Shown piece by piece: positions 1 to 5,778 of a stretch of DNA of 6,391 nt (position 1 is the first letter of the stretch; each line of letters begins with the position of its first letter). Under the pieces are notes generated by a model. The model saw only the letters and a list, made by a program, of their open reading frames with translations. It was not told the origin of the DNA and did no database searches. Source of the stretch: Planctomycetaceae bacterium (GTDB lineage: Bacteria > Planctomycetota > Planctomycetia > Pirellulales > Thermoguttaceae); contig JAITDV010000661.1 in assembly GCA_031282385.1 (NCBI GenBank), positions 1 to 6,391 on the forward strand, given 5' to 3'. Made by a program: the position numbers and the translations under genes.

Positions 1-231
1 CGATATTTAGACTCGTTCTTTTTCGGCGGACCGTTTAGATATGTGAAATCAAAATCTGTGATTCGATTTGCGTTGTCCCAAGTTAGATCGTAATCGGCAT
101 AGGTTTTATTATCTCCCAAATGTGAAAGATTGGTTAAACGTCCGAGTTCGTTAAATTTATTTTTCGTTTCAATAATTAATTTACCCGAATCGAAACGAGA
201 TTGTTTGGCGAGTTGGCTGAACATTGGCGTA
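1..231 (-). pseudogene. Third RHS/YD-repeat core fragment, 5'-truncated, running off the window
   Basis: Read on the minus strand this encodes an RHS core segment (QLAKQSRF, then NKFNELGRLTN, then DLTWDNANRITDFDF) that matches the RHS-2 core encoded at 2825-2596 almost residue for residue. Homology begins abruptly near 231; upstream the sequence is unrelated. The frame is open only from a TAA at 234-236, and the first ATG (222-224) has no visible ribosome site. One extra base near 222-226 relative to RHS-2 puts the first few codons out of frame (TAC GCC AAT then an extra G before TTC). It therefore looks like an orphan core fragment of the kind that precedes displaced RHS tips, rather than a complete gene. 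The rest lies outside the window, so it may still lead into a third tip/partner pair. Confidence 0.8.
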
Positions 232-233
232 AA

Positions 234-417
234 TTATTTAACTGTTTTTGTCAGGTTATTTTGATTTGAAGCAGCAATAAAGCATATTTTTAGAAGTTTT
301 CCTGTTTCCGACGAATAAATAAATGCCAGGAAGTTATTGGTAAAAAATATTACCTTTTTCCATCCGACGAAAATGTTGCGCCAACAAACAACAAATCATT
401 ATTATAATTTTATTCAT
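234..417 (-). pseudogene. Possible small secreted-protein gene with a one-base frame break
   Basis: An ATG at 415-417 starts a signal-peptide-like stretch, MNKIIIMICCLLAQ, but that frame stops at 334-336 after 27 codons. The +1 frame is open from just inside this stretch to a TAA at 234-236 and reads VGWKKVIFFTNNFLAF, then YSSETGKLLK, then ASNQNNLTKTVK. Removing one base, for example from the TTTT run near 373-377, joins the two into a protein of about 60 residues. A weak purine-rich AAGAGACG lies upstream of the ATG. No family is recognised. Chance is possible for an AT-rich stretch this short, so this is a tentative call; the hydrophobic N-terminus after a promoter-like AT-rich zone is its best support. 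Confidence 0.3.
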
Positions 418-574
418 TTTACGTCTCTTATTAAATATATTTATAGAGCTTTTGTTAAAACGTTATGAGAATCTCAATTGCTCTACTTTGTTGCGGCGCT
501 AACAATTCATACTGTAAATTATCCGATCAATTTGTACTTAAATTTGCTTGTGCTTTATGCCAAAATACAAAAAA
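418..574. other. AT-rich non-coding spacer
   Basis: No convincing gene on either strand. It contains an AT-rich TATAAATATA-like stretch around 433-447 (minus-strand reading), which could be a -10 region for the small ORF that follows, and a short palindrome TGAGAATCTCA at 466-476. Neither is strong. The plus-strand frame crossing this area runs antisense to the gene ending at 575 and shows no protein-like composition. Confidence 0.35.
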
Positions 575-1350
575 CTATTTAACGATAATTTCAGATTGCG
601 ACGGACAATTGAATTGCAATAAAAATTTTTCATTGTTATTTACGTCGTTTTTCCTGATAAAAACCGTTGATTCTTTAACTTCAACAAGCACGTTTTTTTT
701 CATTGCAACAACATTCTCTAAACTAAAAATATCTGCTTTAATTTCTTGCCAGATAGAATAAAATTCCCGTAACGGGATAGTTGCTTTGCGTAATTCCGAC
801 TCCCATATTACAATTGGCTCGTCGGGAATATAATTAACATTATCAAATTTTCCCACGTGTATATTTCAATAACATTGTTTTTATAGCGAGAACATAAGCG
901 AATATACCCCGAATCAAAACCAAGATCAACAATATGCGCGTCTTTGCTTTCTGAACCGAATAAATTTACGATGCGCGATTGTTTTTCTTCGAGTATTTGC
1001 GTATCAATTTTTCCAAATGAATAACTCCAATTGTTTATGTCGTCAATTACATTTCCTTTATCATATTTACCAATTAAAATGCGACCGTCATTCCAAATAA
1101 GAAGCATTGGAATAAAATAATAAGAGACGTCTTTTATACCGTCGCGCGGAACAAATGGAATATTAAAAACGACATATAACGCAATATCATTTTTAATACG
1201 CTCGTCGTCCGGCAGTTTGTCCGCGTCTTTATGATTACATGCAAACTTCGATAATATCATGCAACAAATTAAATAAACTAGCATATTACGATTTGAAAAA
1301 ATTTGTCTTTTATTATGCGCAATGCGTAAAAAAAATTTTTTTATGTTCAT
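575..1350 (-). CDS. Candidate immunity partner of the HExxH RHS tip (frame broken once)
   Basis: Starts at ATG 1350-1348, overlapping the RHS-2 stop as ATGA, with GGAG eight bases upstream. Repaired length is about 258 residues. Residues 1-22 are basic; residues 23-36 (MLVYLICCMILSKF) form a hydrophobic segment followed by A-C, so this may be a signal peptide, lipoprotein signal (the lipobox is poor) or membrane anchor, placing the rest outside the cytoplasmic membrane. The remaining domain is mixed and acidic and matches no family I know. The first frame runs to TAA near 808; the second frame, open from about 856, continues as KFDNVNYIPDEPIVIWESEL and ends at TAG 575-577. One extra A or G in TGGGAAAATTT (848-854) joins them as IYTWEKFDNVNY. 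Position directly behind an RHS toxin-like tip with stop/start overlap suggests an immunity protein; that role is inference. Confidence 0.65.
848..854 (-). other. Frame break in the candidate immunity gene (GGGAAAA)
   Basis: Minus-strand TGGGAAAATTTGAT. The upstream frame reads TGG GAA AAT TTG and soon meets a stop; the -1 frame reads GGA AAA TTT GAT and continues for about 90 protein-like residues. A single added base in the G or A run restores one long frame. The heptamer A_AAT_TTG also obeys the X_XXY_YYZ slippage rule, so -1 frameshifting cannot be excluded. Confidence 0.7.
1347..1350 (-). other. ATGA stop/start overlap between RHS-2 and its partner
   Basis: The RHS-2 stop TGA (1349-1347) shares two bases with the downstream start ATG (1350-1348). 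Such overlaps usually give translational coupling, which is a common arrangement for toxin and immunity genes. It also shows that TGA acts as a stop here. Confidence 0.85.
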
Positions 1351-1358
1351 CTTTTAAT

Positions 1359-1362
1359 CTCC
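1359..1362 (-). promoter_or_regulatory. Ribosome binding site GGAG for the candidate immunity gene
   Basis: GGAG eight bases before the ATG at 1350, inside the last codons of RHS-2. It supports this start over the internal Met that begins the hydrophobic segment. Confidence 0.65.
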
Positions 1363-1885
1363 AAATTATATTGTTTACAATTGTATTGATTGTTACCATA
1401 TTGAATGTAACGATCCATCAGGTTAATAAGTCTGTCTTTCTGATTTTGAGTTAAGCCAACAAGACTTTTTTTCATACAGTTAATTTGCACTTGAAATGCC
1501 TTACATTCAGCTTTATTTGAACTTGATGTCAACCAATATTTCATATCGGGCTGATATACTTCGCAAGATTTACATTTATTAAAATCGTTATCACGATGGT
1601 AATTTTCATGTTCAATAATACAATCGTTTAGTATTTTTTGTACCTTGTTGTGTTTTGCAGTATCCTTATCAATATGCCAATTACACGATACGAGAAAACC
1701 ATCGCAACATACTACAGATCCGCCCATTGTTCTTTCTTGTTGTGTTTTTTTTGCTTTAACTTCTGAACAACACTCTTCTTGTCTTTGGATATTCGGAGGA
1801 GAAGGTTGGTCTGAATTGAAACCAAACCTATCTATGTAGTTTTTAACATTGTTATACGAATATCTAAAAAAATTAACATCTTTTC

Positions 1886-2498
1886 CATCAACTCCAATCG
1901 GATCCTCGCTCATCCACTTACCAATATTAGAATCATACCAACGGTTAATATTCCATTGCAAACCGCTAGTTTTATCAGTGAGTTTTCCGGTATACGCAAA
2001 AATTGTAGAATCGCTATTTTTCGTTACAGAAATTAATTTACCAAAAGAATTATAGTCAAGATGTTCGGCGACAGTTCCGTTGGATTTGATAATATCGTGG
2101 ATTGTGTTTAAGTGATCGCCGAGTGTCCAATTATCATTGTCTCAAAGTAATTCGTCTTGTTTTGTTCCCCAAATATAGCGATGTGTTGGGTTCAATTTTT
2201 TGTTGTCGAATTGTAAAATTATTTGACAATTGTCATGGACGAATATAGTTTTGTTTTTATTGTCTGTTCTTTTAACTAGACGATTTTGATAGTCGTAAAT
2301 GTACTCAATTGTTCCTGTTGGCGTTTCAACTTTTACTAATCTGTTTCGATTGTCCCACGTGTATTTCGTTTTTGAACCGTCTTTTTTTGACGTTTTGGAA
2401 ATTCTGTTGCCTTCGCGATCATAAGCGTAACGATAATTCTCATCAGACAACAAACGATTGTATTCGCCCGTTTCATAAACTTGCTTTTGATCTTGAAA
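1886..2498 (-). repeat. Direct repeat, RHS core copy in RHS-2
   Basis: Aligns without gaps to 5779-6391 at a constant offset of 3893 bases. A sample of 60 bases (2101-2160 against 5994-6053) shows four mismatches. It ends leftward near the core/tip junction, and the right limit is set by the window edge. Confidence 0.9.
2142..2144 (-). other. In-frame TGA at a codon that is TGC (Cys) in RHS-1
   Basis: RHS-2 reads GAA TTA CTT TGA GAC AAT where RHS-1 (6037-6035) reads TTA CTT TGC GAC AAT. Downstream the frame continues without indel to the end of the tip. One base substitution explains it. It would cut the protein before the end of the core and leave the tip untranslated unless translation restarts. 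Confidence 0.85.
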
Positions 2499-2595
2499 TT
2501 CGGCTTGTTTGCGGTTGCCGTTTGGATCGTAATTGTATTTTTCTTGAGGCTTAAAATTGTACATTGCGTTGATCAATTGCGATGTTTTATCGTAA

Positions 2596-2825
2596 CGATA
2601 TTTTGATTCGTTCTTTTTTGCAGGTCCATTTAGATATGTGAAATCAAAATCGGTGATTCGATTTGCGTTGTCCCAAATTAGATCGTAATCGGCGTAGGTT
2701 TTATTATCTCCTAAATGTGAAATATTGGTTAAACGTCCGAGTTCGTCAAATTTATTTTTCGTTTCAATAATTAATTTACCGTTTTCAAAACGCGATTGTT
2801 TTGCGAGTTGTCCGAAATTGTCGTA
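2596..2825 (-). repeat. Direct repeat, RHS core segment matching the third fragment
   Basis: Aligns with 1-231 at an offset of 2595 bases with one single-base indel near 222. The first 60 bases differ at eight positions by eye. It marks which part of the core the third fragment derives from. Confidence 0.85.
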
Positions 2826-3265
2826 TTGAATATTTGCGTTTTTGATTGAGTTGTTTGCAATTTGCGCAATACTTGTTGTTCGATTTAACGCGTCAAATTC
2901 ATATTTATTCGTATGATCAATTTGTCCGTCAACTTTCAAAATCTTTTCCGTATTCAGTCCATTAATATTCGTTACAAAATTAAATTCAATCTGTTTTTCA
3001 AAACCGGATAATTTTTGTACTTCTTTAATCTTATTGCCGAAAAGACCATACGTGAAAGTAAATTTACTTTTGCCATCGTCGATTGATTCTAATTTTCCGC
3101 GATTGTTGTATGTTGTCGTGAATTGTTTTGACGGTTTTTTTTGTAACCATAAATTAATTGTGTCATACCAGATTTCGTATTTTTGGCGGTTGAGTCCGTC
3201 ATAAGTCCATTCGGTAACTCGTCCGTTGCGATCAAACTTACGAATAATATTTCCGGCGCCTTCAT

Positions 3266-3272
3266 AAAAAAA
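3266..3272 (-). other. Frame break at a T7 run in RHS-2 (T_TTT_TTT)
   Basis: Upstream frame: CGT TAT TTT TTT ATG, after which it reads non-RHS sequence to a stop at 3089. The -1 frame from this run reads TAT GAA GGC GCC GGA and stays RHS-like for about 370 codons with no start codon until 2939, so the two parts were one gene. One extra T repairs it. In the upstream frame the run is a perfect X_XXY_YYZ slippery heptamer. Confidence 0.8.
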
Positions 3273-4179
3273 TAACGATTTTGCCGAACGCCGTTTTGTA
3301 CAATCTCCTCTCTTGAAACAAGACCAAGAAAATTATACGACCAACTCATTGTATTCCCAACCGGATCAGTCAACGTCTTCATTCGACCAACAGAATCATA
3401 AGTATATTTCGTCTCACCGCCTTCGGCGTTAATTTCGAAAATTTTTCTGTTAAGATTATCGTAACAATAATTCGTTTCATTACCAAGCGGATCAATCATC
3501 TTAATAATATTGCCGTTAAGATCATGTTCGTTTCGAGTTATTGCGCCGTCTTTATTTTTTAACGTTGGATGCGGTTGAATGATTTTTGTTACTCGTCCGA
3601 TTGCGTCGGGTTCCATGCGCGTAACGCGTTTTTTGTTTTCGATTGGTTTTAATGTTACGGCGTCAAAAGGCGCTACAACATTTGCAATAACATTGCCCGC
3701 TAAATCATAAAAACTTTCACGCGCAAGCCGCGTATTATCTTCGCCCGCAACCGGTTGAACTACCGCAATTTGACGACCTAGCGAATCGTGAAAATAAAAC
3801 GTTTGATTATTTTGCGTGTCATAACTCGCAATCGTTCGTCCGGCAAAATCGAATTCAACTCTTTGAATCGGTTGTTTGCGGACAATTATAATTTGTTTTG
3901 ACGGCGTTGATAATTTTCCGATCAAAGTTGATCCGGTTGTCTTGACTGTTGTATGTTTAACAAATGTCAAATTGTCAAGTTCAATCTTGTCAATTCCGCC
4001 AGCGACTGGTTCGTTATTATTTTTCGTTGCAAAAATATCAAACTCCTCGCCGACCGGAAGACCTTCAAACTTGTATTCGTTTGATTTCAATTCTACAATT
4101 GCGCCGGAAAATATTCGATCTTGCCGTCGCAATTTATCGTAACCAAAAATCGTCAACGTTCCATCCGCCAACATTCCAT

Positions 4180-4184
4180 CCTCC
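4180..4184 (-). promoter_or_regulatory. Candidate ribosome site GGAGG for RHS-2
   Basis: GGAGG five bases before ATG 4174. It is the best start signal in the open part of this frame, though the bases would also be codons (GCG GAG GAT) if translation began at the TTG at 4201. Confidence 0.5.
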
Positions 4185-4201
4185 GCAAGCGACGCCGACA
4201 A

Positions 4202-4234
4202 TTGTTGTAAAACGTTTTACCTTTGTTACAACAA
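4202..4234. repeat. Overlapping inverted repeats upstream of RHS-2
   Basis: TTGTTGTAA (4202-4210) and TTACAACAA (4226-4234) are perfect 9-base inverted arms around a 15-base loop. A second perfect palindrome, GTAAAACGTTTTAC (4207-4220), uses part of the left arm, so the two hairpins exclude each other. No T tract follows in the minus-strand direction, so this is not a standard intrinsic terminator. It could be an operator, a recombination site or an RNA switch ahead of the RHS-2 start. Confidence 0.6.
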
Positions 4235-4262
4235 CTCATTCGTCGCCTTCTCATGTTACCCG

Positions 4263-4277
4263 ATTATACGTATTATA
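4263..4277 (-). promoter_or_regulatory. Weak candidate -10 elements (two TATAAT)
   Basis: Minus-strand TATAAT occurs at 4277-4272 and again at 4268-4263 in the spacer between the LRR gene and RHS-2, about 90-100 bases before the ATG. No good -35 box is seen at the right distance, and TATAAT is not rare in such AT-rich DNA. Confidence 0.3.
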
Positions 4278-4329
4278 TTGAATATATGTATATGTTGTGT
4301 TACGCCTTGTGGTATTGGTAATAGTATTG

Positions 4330-5259
4330 CTAATGTTGATCGCTAATGTTGTTTGTGATTTGAATTGCGGTTCCTTTTATTTTAGGTAATTTGCGACTAT
4401 AAGCTTTGATCAGATTAATATCATCTTCGCATAATTTAGTTCGATCAATAATTATTTCTTCAAGCGATTGATGATCAATAAAAGCATCTAAAATTTTTAC
4501 AGGAATCGCGCATCCTGACAAATTTATTAATTTAATTTTTTTCATTTTTGTAAGCATTCTGACAGACGCGATGTCAGTGAATGAACATTTATATAATGTC
4601 AAATACTCCAATGAATTGCATTTTAGGATTGTTAAAATATGATCGTTTGATATGAACGATGCCGTCATGTCAAGACCAATCAAGGGTAAATTAATAACGT
4701 GTTCAAAATCGTCCGCAGAAACTTTACTTGCGATAATTCCTAATGTTGTTATTTGCGGTAAAGAACAAATCGCTTTAATCGGCAAACTCATACTAGAATC
4801 GCGACAAGTCAATCCAATAATTTTTAATTTTTTACAAAACGCTAATTTTTTAAGGATCAAATCGTCTGGATAAAATTTACATTCAATTAAATCAATCTCT
4901 GTTACATGCGGGGTCTGCGCCAAAATATCAATATCGTTTTGCGTAAGAGTTGCTCCGCCTGAAAAACTAATTGAAAACGGTTCTTGGATTAAAGGTAATA
5001 GTCGAATAATTTCACGAAAATTAAATTCATCAACATAATTTATAACCAATATTTTTTGCGAAACCGCTCCATGATAAGAATATCCGCATCTAGCATTGAA
5101 CGATTCTATTTTTTTTATCATCGTTATATTATATTGTTTATTGAAATACATTCGTAATAATACAATGAAAATAATCAACAATAATAAAACACTAGCCAAA
5201 ATTATTATTTTTTTATTTCTGACAAAGATCAATAATAATAAATTAAAAATTTTTTTCAT
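4330..5259 (-). CDS. Membrane-anchored leucine-rich-repeat-like protein, candidate partner of the RHS-1 tip
   Basis: 309 residues, intact, ATG at 5259-5257 behind AGGAGG with five-base spacing, stop TAG. Residues 4-13 are hydrophobic, then RNKK, then a strong transmembrane segment at residues 18-35, so it is likely anchored by its N-terminus with the rest outside the cytoplasmic membrane. From about residue 100 there are repeated units of roughly 24 residues with the LRR rhythm, for example VTEIDLIECKF, LKIIGLTC, ITTLGIIASKV, LEYLTLYKCSFTD, IKLINLSGCAI, LEEIIIDRTKL. LRR solenoids bind proteins; no catalytic motif is seen. The RHS-1 stop codon lies inside its ribosome site, so translation is probably coupled. 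That placement suggests an immunity role against the RHS-1 tip, but LRR immunity proteins are not standard, and a role in surface binding or a coincidental neighbour is possible. Confidence 0.8.
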   Translation of the reverse strand: MKKIFNLLLLIFVRNKKIIILASVLLLLIIFIVLLRMYFNKQYNITMIKKIESFNARCGYSYHGAVSQKILVINYVDEFNFREIIRLLPLIQEPFSISFSGGATLTQNDIDILAQTPHVTEIDLIECKFYPDDLILKKLAFCKKLKIIGLTCRDSSMSLPIKAICSLPQITTLGIIASKVSADDFEHVINLPLIGLDMTASFISNDHILTILKCNSLEYLTLYKCSFTDIASVRMLTKMKKIKLINLSGCAIPVKILDAFIDHQSLEEIIIDRTKLCEDDINLIKAYSRKLPKIKGTAIQITNNISDQH

Positions 5260-5263
5260 TATT

Positions 5264-5270
5264 ACCTCCT
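5264..5270 (-). promoter_or_regulatory. Ribosome site AGGAGGT overlapping the RHS-1 stop
   Basis: Consensus AGGAGGT; its final T is the first base of the RHS-1 stop TAA (5264-5262), and the preceding AGG AGG are the last two Arg codons of the RHS-1 tip. The LRR start follows at 5259. This is strong evidence for coupled translation of tip and LRR gene, provided the tip frame is the one used. Confidence 0.85.
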
Positions 5271-5476
5271 ATAATATGTTGTTGGCGGCGTAAAAGTTGA
5301 TGCCGGAAATGGTGCTAATGATGGATCATTACATATTGCAAGAGCATTTGACGCTTCGGTAGGATTCAAAAAACCTGTAAATGACAACCCAGGACTTGGA
5401 CCAGGTAAAGTCCATGGTAGAGGGAGCGTATAAGAACCCAACAATATATTAATATGTAAATGCCACGCAAGAGAAA

Positions 5477-5481
5477 TTTTT
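5477..5481 (-). other. Frame break at an A5 run in the RHS-1 tip
   Basis: Minus-strand GGAGAAAAATTTCTC. Upstream frame GGA GAA AAA TTT; -1 frame AAA ATT TCT CTT GCG TGG. The -1 frame has a TAG about 40 bases upstream of the run, so the switch must fall in this short interval and the A run is the simplest place. Confidence 0.7.
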
Positions 5482-5778
5482 CTCCTTGACTTTCTTTTGT
5501 AGTCGCGGTAATAATACTAGGACAACGGAATAATGTACCAGGACAATTGTAAGCAGATGTCCAAGTTCGATATCGATAGCAATAAATTTCTTCGGCAGGT
5601 TTATAGGATACCACGCCTGGATTCGTATCTATTCCAACAGATGCAGTCAAACCGTTTGCATGCATTACCCACGGACTAGGAGCAATTGAAAACCATAATT
5701 GACAGGTTTCAAAGCCATCCGTATCAATATTATTTATACAGGAGTTATTCACGTATCTGGCAATATTTACTTCAGTAC

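Larger units (their letters stand above)
1347..1814 (-). other. RHS-2 tip: predicted HExxH zinc-metallopeptidase-like toxin domain
   Basis: About 155 residues after the IDRFGF junction, unlike the RHS-1 tip. The motif IIEHENYHRD (HENYH encoded at 1610-1596) matches the zincin HExxH, with two His as metal ligands and Glu as general base. A later AECKAF (Glu encoded near 1508-1506) could supply a third ligand. The domain is rich in Cys, including two CC pairs, CKSC and an EC...C pattern, suggesting disulfides or metal binding and action outside a reducing cytoplasm. I recall similar HExxH plus EC-A-(Y/F) patterns at the ends of other RHS proteins, but no database check was made. Catalytic identity is predicted from the motif; toxicity is inferred from position. 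Confidence 0.6.
1347..4174 (-). pseudogene. RHS-2: RHS/YD-repeat protein with HExxH tip, interrupted by a frame break and a TGA
   Basis: About 942 residues if repaired. Start chosen at ATG 4174-4172 with GGAGG five bases upstream; a TTG at 4201-4199 is the alternative, and the frame cannot extend past a TAA at 4217-4219. After a short leader (MLADGTLTIFGYDKLRRQ) come YD repeats such as EFDFAGRTIASYD, FYFHDSLGRQ, CYDNLNRKI, YTYDSVGRMKTLTDPVGN. The first frame fails at the T7 run 3266-3272; the -1 frame continues with YEGAGNIIRKFDRNGRVTEW and on through the core. An in-frame TGA at 2142-2144 interrupts GTKQDELL/DNDNWTLGDH. The core ends with GKWMSEDPIG and an IDRFGF junction, then the tip. RHS cores of this type form a shell enclosing a cleaved C-terminal toxin. 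At 942 residues it is short for a complete RHS protein and no secretion or VgrG/PAAR domain is visible, so the N-terminus may be missing. A Trp-to-Cys change in FVHDN(W/C)Q relative to RHS-1 fits decay. Confidence 0.85.
5262..5707 (-). other. RHS-1 tip: unrecognised Trp/Cys/Pro-containing domain
   Basis: About 148 residues after DGFE when the A-run break is repaired. The first half reads TCQLWFSIAPSPWVMHANGL and has several Cys, Tyr and Trp; the second half is rich in Pro, Ser and Thr (LPLPWTLPGPSPGLSFTGF, then PFPASTFTPPTTYYRR). I see no known nuclease, deaminase, peptidase or ADP-ribosylation motif. By position it should be the variable toxin or effector tip, but its activity is unknown. 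Confidence 0.55.

Noticed and set aside
466..476. Palindrome TGAGAATCTCA as an operator
   Set aside because: Only five-base arms, expected by chance, and not placed next to a secure promoter.
465..761. Plus-strand reading frame of 98 codons with Met start
   Set aside because: Antisense to the partner gene and adjoining spacer; composition is low-complexity Phe/Ser/Thr typical of a reverse-frame shadow, and no ribosome site precedes it.
2142..2144. TGA read as selenocysteine (Cys in the paralogue)
   Set aside because: The Cys is not in a redox motif, I see no convincing hairpin just downstream, and the same gene has other damage; nonsense mutation is simpler.
1347..2144. Alternative genetic code with TGA as Trp
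   Set aside because: The paralogous codon is Cys not Trp, TGG is used throughout, and TGA ends RHS-2 in an ATGA overlap with the next gene.
4202..4234. Intrinsic terminator after the LRR gene
   Set aside because: The stem is AT-rich and no T tract follows in the direction of transcription.
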